Source of the DNA: Haliea sp963974125
Lineage (GTDB): Bacteria; Pseudomonadota; Gammaproteobacteria; Pseudomonadales; Halieaceae
Assembly: GCA_963974125.1 (NCBI GenBank)
Contig: CAXBCH010000002.1
Span: 62,001-126,000, forward strand
Length of the DNA stretch: 64,000 nt
Direction of reading: 5' to 3'
This document shows positions 43,190 through 51,788 of the stretch, piece after piece. The notes under the pieces are model-generated. The model was not told where the DNA came from, made no database searches, and worked only from the letters and a program-made list of their open reading frames with translations. The translations under genes and the position numbers were made by a program. Positions within the stretch are counted from its first letter, which is position 1. Every line of letters starts with the position of its first letter.

Positions 43190-44268
43190 TGGCGGCCATG
43201 TCCCCAGGGCAAAGCCACTCTTCGGGGTGGCTTTTTTGTAGGTCCGCAGCTGCCGTGCTGGCGCTGCTGCTGGCAGGGCTGCTGTTGGCGGGCTGCCAGC
43301 GCCAGCCCCTGCCGGTGGAACTGTCCGGGGCAACCATGGGCACCAGCTGGCATGTGACCTATCTGCCGCTCGCCGACGGGGTTGAGCCCGAGGCGCTACA
43401 GGCCGAGCTCGAGGCACTGCTGGTCGCGGTCAACGACAGCATGTCCACCTGGCAGCCGGATTCCGAGATCAGCCGCTTCAACCGCTCCGCTCCGGGGGCG
43501 TGGGTTGCCATCTCCGCCTCCTTTGCCGAGGTCGTGGCGGAGGCCCTGGCGGTAGGCGAGCTGACAGGGGGGGCCTACGACGTTACCGTGGGCCCGCTGG
43601 TGGAACTGTGGGGGTTTGGCCCGGCCCGGCCGCGCATTGACGTGCCCAGCGCCGCCGCCATTCGCGAGCGCCAGCAGCAGGTTGGGCAGCAATTTCTCGA
43701 GCTGGATCTGGAGCAGGGCCGCATGCGCCGCCTGCGGGACGTGGAGCTGGATCTCTCCTCCATTGCCAAGGGTTACGCCGTGGATGTGCTGGCGGAAGCC
43801 CTGCTGGCGCAACAAATTACCGATTTCCTGGTCGAAGTAGGTGGTGAGATGCGCTTGTCCGGCAGCAGCCCCAGAGGCGATGCCTGGCGGGTGGCGGTGG
43901 AGCGGCCGCAACCGGGAGCACGCTCGGTGGCCCTGGGAATAGCCCTGACAGATGCGGCGGTGGCCACCTCGGGCGACTACCGCAACTATTTCGAGGTCGA
44001 CGGACGCCGCTACTCCCACAGTATCGACCCGCGCACTGGCCGGCCGGTGGCCCACGACCTGGTGTCGGTCACGGTAATCGCAGCCGACTGCATGGGTGCT
44101 GATGCCTGGGCCACGGCGCTCACCGTGCTCGGTGCCGAGCAGGCACTGGCACTGGCCGAGGACCAGGGCCTCGCGGTATATTTGCTGCGCCGTGACGGTG
44201 AGCGTATCGTGCCCGCATATTCAAGTGCTTTCGAGCCCTGGCTCGAGGTGTCGACCCGGATTGACTAG
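43189..44268 (+). CDS. apbE: FAD:protein FMN transferase (ApbE), lipoprotein
   Basis: 359 residues. Attaches FMN covalently to Thr of NqrB and NqrC. The N-terminal signal ends in a lipobox (LLLAGC, C36), so it is a periplasm-facing lipoprotein. Typical motifs are ELSGATMGTSWHVTY, LDLSSIAKGYAVD, LVEVGGEMRLSG and YSHSIDPRTGRPV (Mg site). ATG 43189 overlaps the nqrF stop; ATG 43198 is the other option. A perfect terminator-like hairpin lies across codons ~8-16, so apbE expression may depend on read-through or on the hairpin being disrupted by ribosomes. Confidence 0.93.
   Translation: MAAMSPGQSHSSGWLFCRSAAAVLALLLAGLLLAGCQRQPLPVELSGATMGTSWHVTYLPLADGVEPEALQAELEALLVAVNDSMSTWQPDSEISRFNRSAPGAWVAISASFAEVVAEALAVGELTGGAYDVTVGPLVELWGFGPARPRIDVPSAAAIRERQQQVGQQFLELDLEQGRMRRLRDVELDLSSIAKGYAVDVLAEALLAQQITDFLVEVGGEMRLSGSSPRGDAWRVAVERPQPGARSVALGIALTDAAVATSGDYRNYFEVDGRRYSHSIDPRTGRPVAHDLVSVTVIAADCMGADAWATALTVLGAEQALALAEDQGLAVYLLRRDGERIVPAYSSAFEPWLEVSTRID
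43211..43237 (+). terminator. Intrinsic terminator after nqrF, inside the apbE start
   Basis: AAAGCCACTC, TTCG loop region and GGGTGGCTTTTTT form a stem with one mismatch, a stable UUCG-type loop and a six-T run: a textbook rho-independent terminator. It sits 22 bases after the nqrF stop but within the signal-peptide codons of apbE. Confidence 0.8.
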
Positions 44269-44297
44269 CGGCTGTTGCCGCCGCAAGGAAGAAAGCC

Positions 44298-44531
44298 ATG
44301 ACTACATTCATTCTCACCGCTGTGTTCATCGGTCTCATGATGACCATCATGGCCGTCGGTGTGCTCTTCGGCCGCGGTCCGATCAAGGGCTCCTGCGGCG
44401 GCATGGGTGCCCTGGGCTTCGACACGGCCTGTGATATCTGCGGCGGCAATCCCTCGCTCTGCGAGGAGGAAAACCGCGACAGCAAGGCCCCCCCGGCGGA
44501 CAGCGGGCAGTTTTATTCCGCCGATCGCTAG
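44298..44531 (+). CDS. nqrM: Na+-NQR maturation protein NqrM
   Basis: 77 residues. One N-terminal membrane segment (FILTAVFIGLMMTIMAVGVLF) is followed by the Cys cluster KGSCGGMGALG, ACDICGGNPSLC, which matches NqrM (DUF539), needed to deliver iron to the NqrD/NqrE site. AAGGAAG precedes the ATG. Its position after apbE completes a self-contained NQR assembly set. Confidence 0.92.
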   Translation: MTTFILTAVFIGLMMTIMAVGVLFGRGPIKGSCGGMGALGFDTACDICGGNPSLCEEENRDSKAPPADSGQFYSADR

Positions 44532-44567
44532 CCTTCTGCGCAACGGATCTCGCCTGGCAGTCATACC

Positions 44568-45815
44568 CTGAACGCGCGCTATATACTGTTTGTCGGCCTG
44601 CGCTACAGCTTCAGCCGCAAACGCAACCGCTTCGCCAGCGTCATCGCCCTGGTCTCCATGCTGGGCATGGTACTGGGAGTGGCCAGCCTGATCACGGTGC
44701 TCGCGATCATGAACGGCTTTGCCGGAGAACTGCGCGGACGCATCCTCTCACTGGTTCCGCACGGCTACGTGGAGCCTGTCGACAGCGGGCAACTGGAGAA
44801 CTGGCGGGCACTGGCGAACACTCTGGAAGCGCAGCCGCAGATCCTCGCTCTGGCCCCCTACATCAGCGATAAAGTCATTGTTGCCGGTCCGGCGCAGCTG
44901 CGCGGGGCGGTACTGACCGCGATCGAGCCCACTTTGGAGGCGGGCGTTTCCGGGATAGCGGCAGCGATGGTCCACGGCAGCCTCACTGACCTGCAGGCGG
45001 AACCCTTCAGCGTGGTGCTCGGTATCAGCCTGGCCCGGGCGCTCGGCGTGGGCCCCGGCGACAGCGTCGAGGTCACCATTCCCCGGCTTACCGTCACCCC
45101 TCTGGGCACCTTCCCGCGCAGCAAGCGGCTGCGGGTCACGGGCCTGTTCCAGATCAACGCCCAGCCCGACGGTCACCAGGCCTATGTATCATTGCAGACG
45201 GGTCAGCGCCTGTTCGCCACCGGCAGCGCAGTCGACGGGCTGCAGGTCCGGACTGCGGATCTGATGACCGCCCCGCGGCAATTGGCGGCGCTGGCACCGG
45301 TCCTGCCGCCAGGGCTGGTGGTGCGCGACTGGAGCCAGACCCAGGGCAGCCTGTTCCGGGCGGTAAAAATGGAAAAGATCATGGTGGGCCTGCTGTTGCT
45401 GAGCGTGGTCGCAGTCGCGGCCTTCAATATCGTTTCCTCCCTGGTCATGTCGGTGGCGGAAAAGCGCGGTGATATCGCCGTACTACGCACCATGGGCGCC
45501 CGTGCCGGCGGCATCATGGGCATTTTCGTCGCCCATGGCCTGGGACTGGCCGCGGCCGGCATAGGCTGCGGCACCCTGCTGGGTGTGCTGCTGGCATCCA
45601 ATGTCGCCGCGGTCACCGCCCGCCTGGAGGACTGGCTGGGAATGAAGCTGTTTGACCCGGCGGTGTATTTCATCAGCGAGCTGCCGGCGGATCTGCTGTG
45701 GCAGGACGTGCTCTGGGTGGTCGCCGCGGCGCTGCTGCTCAGCCTCGCCGCAACACTGTACCCGGCCTGGCGCGCCGCTCGCATCGCCCCCGCTGAGGTA
45801 TTGCGCTATGAATGA
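44568..45815 (+). CDS. lolC: Lipoprotein-releasing ABC transporter permease (LolC/LolE family), unusual start
   Basis: About 415 residues. It releases outer-membrane lipoproteins from the inner membrane with LolD. Four membrane segments with a large periplasmic domain after the first (ITVLAIMNGFAGELRGRILSLVPHG). The first ATG (44658) lies within TM1, yet the reading frame continues upstream with family-like sequence (ARYILFVGLRYSFSRKRNRF) to a stop at 44529. No ATG, GTG or TTG occurs there; CTG 44568 is the best start and is used here. The two permeases are paralogues, so lolC/lolE is assigned by position. Overlaps lolD by eight bases (ATGAATGA). Confidence 0.88.
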   Translation: MNARYILFVGLRYSFSRKRNRFASVIALVSMLGMVLGVASLITVLAIMNGFAGELRGRILSLVPHGYVEPVDSGQLENWRALANTLEAQPQILALAPYISDKVIVAGPAQLRGAVLTAIEPTLEAGVSGIAAAMVHGSLTDLQAEPFSVVLGISLARALGVGPGDSVEVTIPRLTVTPLGTFPRSKRLRVTGLFQINAQPDGHQAYVSLQTGQRLFATGSAVDGLQVRTADLMTAPRQLAALAPVLPPGLVVRDWSQTQGSLFRAVKMEKIMVGLLLLSVVAVAAFNIVSSLVMSVAEKRGDIAVLRTMGARAGGIMGIFVAHGLGLAAAGIGCGTLLGVLLASNVAAVTARLEDWLGMKLFDPAVYFISELPADLLWQDVLWVVAAALLLSLAATLYPAWRAARIAPAEVLRYE

Positions 45816-46503
45816 TCCGGTCGTGCTCTGCGCCGACAACCTGGGCCGGGTGTACCGCGATGGTAATCGCGAGGTCAAGGTCCTGGATGGCCTGCAGCTG
45901 GCCCTGCGCCCGGGGGAGAAAGTGGCCATTGTCGGCGCCTCAGGCTCCGGCAAGTCGACCCTGCTCAACCTGCTTGGGGGCCTCGATGAACCCAGTGCCG
46001 GGCGCGTGCTGATGCGCGGACAGGACCTGGCGGCCCTGGGCGAACGCGACCTCTGTCGCTGGCGCAACCGCCACCTCGGTTTCGTCTACCAGTTCCACCA
46101 CCTGCTGCCCGAGTTCGATGCCCGGGAAAACGTCGCCATGCCCCTGCTGATTGGCGGCACGCGCCGGCGCCAGGCCTGGCAGCGCGCCGGGGAGATGCTC
46201 GCCGGGGTGGGTATGGGCCACCGCCTGCAGCACCGCCCCGGGGAGCTGTCCGGTGGCGAGCGCCAGCGGGTGGCCATTGCCAGGGCGCTGGTAACCACGC
46301 CGGATTGTGTATTGATGGACGAGCCTACCGGCAATCTGGACCCGGAGTCGGCGGCGCAGGTACTGACCCTGATCGATTCCCTCAGCGCCGGCAGTACCGC
46401 CTTTGTGGTGGTCACCCACGACCCGGCCATTGCCCGGCGCATGGACCGCACCCTGGAACTGTTGCAGGGCACACTGCTGGAGCGGGCCCGTGAGCCGGCT
46501 TGA
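45808..46503 (+). CDS. lolD: LolD ATPase of the lipoprotein-releasing complex
   Basis: 231 residues, one ABC domain. Walker A GASGSGKSTLL, Q-loop VYQFHHLLPEFDARENV (the LolD-type stretch), signature LSGGERQRVAIARA, Walker B CVLMDEPTGNLD. It powers LolC/LolE. The start codon lies in the overlap with lolC; its end overlaps lolE by 14 bases. Confidence 0.95.
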   Translation: MNDPVVLCADNLGRVYRDGNREVKVLDGLQLALRPGEKVAIVGASGSGKSTLLNLLGGLDEPSAGRVLMRGQDLAALGERDLCRWRNRHLGFVYQFHHLLPEFDARENVAMPLLIGGTRRRQAWQRAGEMLAGVGMGHRLQHRPGELSGGERQRVAIARALVTTPDCVLMDEPTGNLDPESAAQVLTLIDSLSAGSTAFVVVTHDPAIARRMDRTLELLQGTLLERAREPA

Positions 46504-47725
46504 ACTGCTGCGGATTGCGCTGCGCTACAGCTTTGCCTTCGGCCGCGGCTATCTGTCCACCTTCCTGTCGTCACTCTCTACCCTGGGCCTGGTCCTGGCC
46601 ATCGGCCTGCTGATTGCGGTGCTGTCGGTGATGAATGGCTTCGACAAGGAGATGCGCGAACGGATTCTGGCGCTGGTACCCCACATTACCGTCCACGCGC
46701 AGCAACCATTGCTGGACTGGCAGACACTGGCCGCGGACCTGCAGGCGCACCCGGAGATCGTTTCGGCGGTCCCCTTCGTCCAGTTTGACGCCCTGTTCCT
46801 GCGTGGCACTGCCATTGAAACCGCCATTGGCATGGGCCTGGAACCGGGCGGCGAACAGGGTCTTCTGGGGGCGCTGCCAGCGCCGCTGCAAGCGCGGTTT
46901 GCGGCAGTGGGGGAGGGTCTGTTGCTGGGCAGCGGTCTCGCTGAGCGGTTGGGGGCCCAGGTCGGCGACCGCCTGACCCTGATCGTGCCTGGCGCTGTTG
47001 GCAGCGCCCCGGTGCAGACCCGCTTTGCCAGTGTCACCCTGGCCGGCGTGCTGGACACCGGCACCGAACTGGACGAATCGGCGGCGGTGGTGCACCTGGC
47101 ACAGGCGGCGGACCTGGCGGGCCTGGATGGCGGCGTCAGTGGCCTGCAGTTGCAGACCCGGGATCTGTTTGGCGTCAGCCGCCTGGGCTGGGAGTTGCTG
47201 GCGGCGCTACCTACAGGCTACTACACCAGCAACTGGATGATGACCCACGGCAACCTCTACGCCGCGATACAGCTCTCCCGCGACCTGGTCAGCATCCTGC
47301 TGTTTTCGATTATCGCCGTCGCCGCGTTCAATGTGGTGTCATCGCTGGTGCTGGTGGTATTCGACAAGCAGGGGGATATCGCCATCCTCCGCACCCTGGG
47401 CGCATCGGGCGCCGACATTACCTGGATATTCATCCTCCAGGGCGCCATGATCGGCGCCGTGGGAGTGGCGCTGGGTGCTGTCTGCGGTGTACTTCTCAGC
47501 CTGGGGATACCGCCTCTGGTAGCGGCGCTGGAACAACTGCTGGGGCTGCATTTCCTCAGCACCGATGTCTACCCGGTGTCATTCCTGCCGGTGGATATCC
47601 TGCTTGCGGATATTGCCCTGGTCTGCGCCGTGGCCTTCGCCATGTGCGTGCTCGCGGCACTCTATCCTGCACGCCGTGCCGCGCGCCTGGCGCCGGCGCT
47701 CATTCTCCACCAGGAGCGGGTTTAG
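46490..47725 (+). CDS. lolE: Lipoprotein-releasing ABC transporter permease, second subunit
   Basis: 411 residues from GTG 46490. Same architecture as the first permease: TM1 with LLIAVLSVMNGFDKEMRERIL, a periplasmic domain, and three C-terminal segments (LFSIIAVAAFNVVSSLVLVV and beyond). The N-terminus LLRIALRYSFAFGRG is the family start, supporting the GTG. It completes the lolCDE operon. Its 3' end overlaps the convergent DUF2062 gene by 26 bases. Confidence 0.93.
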   Translation: MSRLELLRIALRYSFAFGRGYLSTFLSSLSTLGLVLAIGLLIAVLSVMNGFDKEMRERILALVPHITVHAQQPLLDWQTLAADLQAHPEIVSAVPFVQFDALFLRGTAIETAIGMGLEPGGEQGLLGALPAPLQARFAAVGEGLLLGSGLAERLGAQVGDRLTLIVPGAVGSAPVQTRFASVTLAGVLDTGTELDESAAVVHLAQAADLAGLDGGVSGLQLQTRDLFGVSRLGWELLAALPTGYYTSNWMMTHGNLYAAIQLSRDLVSILLFSIIAVAAFNVVSSLVLVVFDKQGDIAILRTLGASGADITWIFILQGAMIGAVGVALGAVCGVLLSLGIPPLVAALEQLLGLHFLSTDVYPVSFLPVDILLADIALVCAVAFAMCVLAALYPARRAARLAPALILHQERV

Positions 47726-48248
47726 TGTTCGCCCGGGCACGGTGCAGTTTACGTCTCCGCCACTGCCTGGCCACGCGCCAGCGCCAGAGCAGGTTTACAG
47801 CCGTATAGCCCAGGGAACCGAACAGCAGGCCGCACAGCAGGCTGCCCACCAGTAGCGGCTTCCAGAGCAACCCGATACGGGTGCTGATCCAGGCAACGCT
47901 CAGCTCGAATTCCGCCACCTGCACCGGCACGTCGATCAACAGCGCGCCGACCCGGTAGGAGATATAAAAAATTGCCGGCATGGTCACTGGATTGGTAATC
48001 CATACCAGAACCACGGACAGCGGGAGGTTGCAGCGCAGGAGCACCGCGAGGACGGCCGCCACCAGCATCTGCCCGGGAATCGGCAAAAAGGCGACGAAGA
48101 TACCCACAAAGAACGCCATCGACGCTGAATAGCGGTTGATGTGCCAGAGATTGGTCTGGTAAATCCAGTCGCCCAGCACGTGCAGGGCTTCGATCTTGCG
48201 AATCCTGGTGGGCGTTGGCAGCCATTGCTTCAGGGTTTTTCTCGGCAT
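47700..48248 (-). CDS. DUF2062 membrane protein
   Basis: 182 residues. DUF2062 features: INRYSASMAFFVGIFVAFLPIPGQM, then VVLVWITNPVTMPAIFYISYRVG, with two to four membrane segments and an Arg-rich C-terminus (RWRVARQWRRRKLHR). Function unknown in the family. It is transcribed against lolE and divergently from comEC. Confidence 0.88.
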   Translation of the reverse strand: MPRKTLKQWLPTPTRIRKIEALHVLGDWIYQTNLWHINRYSASMAFFVGIFVAFLPIPGQMLVAAVLAVLLRCNLPLSVVLVWITNPVTMPAIFYISYRVGALLIDVPVQVAEFELSVAWISTRIGLLWKPLLVGSLLCGLLFGSLGYTAVNLLWRWRVARQWRRRKLHRARANTKPAPGGE

Positions 48249-48381
48249 GAGAACTCTGGTCGGAACGGACGTGTAAAGAATTTACGCACTGTGCTTGACT
48301 GTGTAGCGGGCGTCGAACCTCGGGCGCCAGCAACGAGGCGCAGGGTGCCATTATGAAGGCAAAAACCCCGCAGAACCATCA

Positions 48382-50688
48382 ATGAGACCCGCGCTTGGCG
48401 GTTTTGTTGCCAGCATTATCGCGGTTGGCCAGGTACCGGCGCTGCCGCCAGCGTGGGCAGGCGCACTGCTGGGCCTGGCGGCGGTGCTGCTGTCTTGCAG
48501 GCGGGGCCACTGGCGCACCCTGGCAGCCTGCCTGGCCGGCGCAGGACTGGCAGTCAGCTACGGTCATGCCCTGTTGGAGCGACGCCTTCCCGATGCCTGT
48601 GAACGGGTACCGCAGTTGGTCACCGGCACTGTCGCCAGCCTGCCCAGGGTCACGCTGTATCCCGACGGGCGTCGCCAGCAGCGCTTCGAATTCCTCAGCG
48701 ACCCGCTGCCGCTCGCCCACTGCCGCGGCCCGCGCAGGCTGCTGTTGAACGCGCCCGGCGAGCCGCAGCTGACAGCCGGCGAGCGCTGGCAGTTCGACGT
48801 GCTGCTGCGCCGTCCCTGGGGCCTGGTCAATCCCGGTTCATTCAACATGCAGGCCTGGTACGCGCAGACCGGCATTGATGCTGTGGGCAGCGTCCGCAGC
48901 GCAGCGCCGGCACTGCGTTTGGCGGAGCCGGGGATCGGGTCCATACACCAGCGCTACCGACAGCGGCTCAGCGAGCAGATCCTGGCCGCTCTCGGGGAGG
49001 GCCCTGCGAGTGCCATCCTGCGGGCGCTGGTAGTGGCCGACCGCAGCGGCCTCGACCACGCCATGTGGACCCTGTTTCGCCAGTACGGGATCAGCCATCT
49101 GCTGGTCATTTCGGGACTGCACGTGGGGATGGTGGCCGCCTGCGGGTTTCTGCTGGGAGGTATTCTGGCCCGGGGCCTGGCGCTGGCGGGAATTTATCGC
49201 GGCAGCGCCCTGGTCGGGCCACTGTCCGCACTGGTTTTCGCTACAGCCTACACGACTCTGGCCGGCTTCAGTCTCGCCACCACCAGGGCCTGGCTGATGC
49301 TGTTCTGTTTCCTGCTGGCGAGCCTGTGCGGGCGGCCGGGCCTGTCCTGGAACAATCTGCTGCTGGCCGCCGCGCTACTGCTCGCTCTGAACCCGCTGGC
49401 GGCACTGGGGGCGGGCTTCTGGTTGTCCTTCGGCTCGGTCGCCTGCCTGTTGTGGCTGGCCCTGTGGCGACCCCGCTCCGGCCTCGCCGGGCGCTGGCTG
49501 GGGACCCACGCCTACATGTGCCTGGCGATGTTGCCGCTCTCCGGCTGGTGGTTTGGCGGTGCCAGCCAGGTGGCGGCCGCGGCCAATGCAGTGCTGGTGC
49601 CGTTGATGGGCCTGGGGGTGGTACCGCTGGCGCTCCTGGGCGTAATACTGGCCCCGTTCAGCGGCAACCTGGCGGGCAAGGTCTGGGGGCTGGCGGCCTG
49701 GCCGCTGCAACAATTGCTGCCCCTGGGCCAGGCAGGGGCGCAGAACCACCCGGAGTGGCTGTATGCCACGCTGACGCCGACCTTCCCGGCAGTGGCGCTG
49801 GCGCTTGTTGCCCTGGCACTGGCGGTGATGCCGCTGCGCGGCCGCCGAAAACTGCTGCTGTTGACACCCTTGCTGCTGCCCCTGCTGTTGCCGCTGCACG
49901 GTCAGCGAACAGCCGTGGCCGGTGCAGTGCAGATCATCGCCCTCGATGTGGGGCAGGGCACCGCGGTGCTGGTCTATGACCGCGATCACGCCATGCTCTA
50001 TGATACCGGCGGCGGCGTGCCCCGAGGGCCCGACCTGGCGGACTCGGTCATCCTGCCCCTGTTGCGCAGCCGCGGTATCAGCCGCCTGGATACCCTGATC
50101 GTCAGTCACGCTGACCACGATCACAGCGCTGGCCTGGACACCCTGCGCGCGCGGCTGCCCCTGGAGGCACTGCTGGTGGGCGCTGACATGGCGGTTGAGC
50201 CGGGGGCGACGGTATGCCGGGCCGGCATGGCCTGGCGCTGGCCCGGCGGCGCACGCTTCCAGGTCCTTGCGCCCGCAACCGGCGAGGTGCTCGGCCGCAA
50301 CGACGGCTCCTGTGTCCTGCGCCTGCAGGCTCACGGCCACAGCCTGTTGCTGCCCGGCGATATCGGCGCCGATCGCGAGCGGCAATTGGTGCGTTACTGG
50401 CGCGAGAGCCTTGCCAGTGACCTGGTACTGGCGCCACACCACGGCAGCAACAGCTCGTCGTCCAGCGCCTGGCTGAAACAGGTTGACCCGGCACTGGTGG
50501 TGTACACCCACGGCCGCGCCAACCACTACGGACACCCCGCCGCAGCGGTCACCGAGCGCCATGCGCTACTGGGCATTGCCACCCACAGCACTGCCCTGGA
50601 GGGAGCACTGGAGTGGACCCTGCGCCCGGGTCGGGCGCCACAGCTGCTGGCTCACCGCAGCCGCTTTCCTCGCTACTGGGAACAGTAG
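48382..50688 (+). CDS. comEC: DNA internalisation protein ComEC/Rec2
   Basis: 768 residues. The N-terminal membrane part and OB-like domain (~1-200) are followed by the Competence domain (SHLLVISGLHVGMVAACGF... SFGSVACLLWL) and a C-terminal metallo-beta-lactamase-like domain (IIALDVGQGTAVLVYD, VSHADHDHSAGLDTL, LAPHHGSNSSSS). It forms the inner-membrane channel for transforming DNA. All three parts are intact, which suggests natural competence is possible. Divergent from the DUF2062 gene. Confidence 0.93.
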   Translation: MRPALGGFVASIIAVGQVPALPPAWAGALLGLAAVLLSCRRGHWRTLAACLAGAGLAVSYGHALLERRLPDACERVPQLVTGTVASLPRVTLYPDGRRQQRFEFLSDPLPLAHCRGPRRLLLNAPGEPQLTAGERWQFDVLLRRPWGLVNPGSFNMQAWYAQTGIDAVGSVRSAAPALRLAEPGIGSIHQRYRQRLSEQILAALGEGPASAILRALVVADRSGLDHAMWTLFRQYGISHLLVISGLHVGMVAACGFLLGGILARGLALAGIYRGSALVGPLSALVFATAYTTLAGFSLATTRAWLMLFCFLLASLCGRPGLSWNNLLLAAALLLALNPLAALGAGFWLSFGSVACLLWLALWRPRSGLAGRWLGTHAYMCLAMLPLSGWWFGGASQVAAAANAVLVPLMGLGVVPLALLGVILAPFSGNLAGKVWGLAAWPLQQLLPLGQAGAQNHPEWLYATLTPTFPAVALALVALALAVMPLRGRRKLLLLTPLLLPLLLPLHGQRTAVAGAVQIIALDVGQGTAVLVYDRDHAMLYDTGGGVPRGPDLADSVILPLLRSRGISRLDTLIVSHADHDHSAGLDTLRARLPLEALLVGADMAVEPGATVCRAGMAWRWPGGARFQVLAPATGEVLGRNDGSCVLRLQAHGHSLLLPGDIGADRERQLVRYWRESLASDLVLAPHHGSNSSSSSAWLKQVDPALVVYTHGRANHYGHPAAAVTERHALLGIATHSTALEGALEWTLRPGRAPQLLAHRSRFPRYWEQ

Positions 50689-50700
50689 CTGCCCTGTGCG

Positions 50701-50706
50701 TATAAT
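50701..50706 (+). promoter_or_regulatory. Candidate -10 box for the exbB-murB operon
   Basis: TATAAT in GTGCGTATAATGCGG, 31 bases upstream of the exbB GTG and just after the comEC stop. No convincing -35 is visible, so this may be an internal promoter of moderate strength. Confidence 0.4.
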
Positions 50707-50736
50707 GCGGCCTGATTATGGCTACGGATTCTTATT

Positions 50737-51360
50737 GTGCTGGAACTGGTAACCGCGGGCGGCTGGCTGATGGTGCTGATCCTGCTCTGCTCCATTGTGG
50801 CCCTTGCCATCTGTATTGAGCGGCTCTACACCCTCAACCCCAAAAAGATCTCACCTCCACACCTGCTGGCCACGGTCTGGAAGCAGCTCAAGGCCGGCGA
50901 GCTCGACAGTACCCGCCTGCGCAACCTGCGGCAGTCCTCGCCGCTGGGCAGAATCCTGGCCGCGGGACTCGCCAACGCCAGCCATGGCCGCGAGGTCATG
51001 AAGGAGAGTATCCAGGACGCCGCCAGCCACGTGGTGCACGAGCTGGAACGCTATCTCAACACCCTCGGCACCATTGCCGCCATCGCGCCGCTACTGGGTC
51101 TGCTGGGCACTGTGGTCGGGATGATCAAGGTGTTCGCCCAGATCATGGCCCAGGGCACCGGCAACGCCAGCGCCCTGGCGGGAGGAATTTCCGAAGCCCT
51201 GATCACCACCGCTGCCGGACTGGCGGTAGCCATCCCGGCGCTGGTCATGCACCGTTATTTCACCGGCCGCATCGACGCCATCGTGGTCGGGCTGGAGCAG
51301 GAGACCATCAAGCTGATGGACGCCCTGCATAATGACGAACGCCGGGACGAGCACAATTGA
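50737..51360 (+). CDS. ExbB/TolQ-family proton channel protein
   Basis: 207 residues, three membrane segments: residues ~7-27 and a pair in the C-terminal half (LNTLGTIAAIAPLLGLLGTVVGM and ALITTAAGLAVAIPALVMHRYF). With ExbD it harvests proton motive force for outer-membrane energisation. GTG start. It lies upstream of LPS genes as in Pseudomonas, not beside a tonB gene, so its client is not obvious. Confidence 0.9.
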   Translation: MLELVTAGGWLMVLILLCSIVALAICIERLYTLNPKKISPPHLLATVWKQLKAGELDSTRLRNLRQSSPLGRILAAGLANASHGREVMKESIQDAASHVVHELERYLNTLGTIAAIAPLLGLLGTVVGMIKVFAQIMAQGTGNASALAGGISEALITTAAGLAVAIPALVMHRYFTGRIDAIVVGLEQETIKLMDALHNDERRDEHN

Positions 51361-51788
51361 AGTTCCGTCGCCAGCGTCCGGGCGAGGTCAGCGTCAACCT
51401 GACCCCGCTCATTGATGTGGTATTCCTGCTGCTGATCTTCTTCATGGTGTCGACCACCTTTACCCGCGAGACCCAGCTCTCCCTCGATCTGCCCGAGGCC
51501 AGCGGCGAGGCCCGGGATGCGCCGGAACAGCAGGTGGAGGTCCTGGTGGACGAGCAGGGCCGCTATCGGGTCAATGGCCAGCCGCTGGTCGACAACCGCG
51601 TGCGCACCATCCAGTCGGCGATCTACAAGGTTTCCGCCGGCGATACCACCCTGCCGCTGGTGATCGCGGCTGACGCCCAGGCCAGCCACCAGGATGTCGT
51701 TCGCGCCATGGATGCAGCGGGGCAAATGGGGTTTGTGCATCTCAGCATCAGTACCCGGCAACCGGCGGAGGCTGCGACCGGTGACTGA
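51357..51788 (+). CDS. ExbD/TolR-family protein
   Basis: 143 residues. The single membrane segment carries the proton-binding Asp in VNLTPLIDVVFLLLIFFMVS; a periplasmic domain follows. The TTG start is inside the exbB stop (TTGA). The end overlaps msbA by eight bases (GTGACTGA). Confidence 0.92.
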   Translation: MKFRRQRPGEVSVNLTPLIDVVFLLLIFFMVSTTFTRETQLSLDLPEASGEARDAPEQQVEVLVDEQGRYRVNGQPLVDNRVRTIQSAIYKVSAGDTTLPLVIAADAQASHQDVVRAMDAAGQMGFVHLSISTRQPAEAATGD

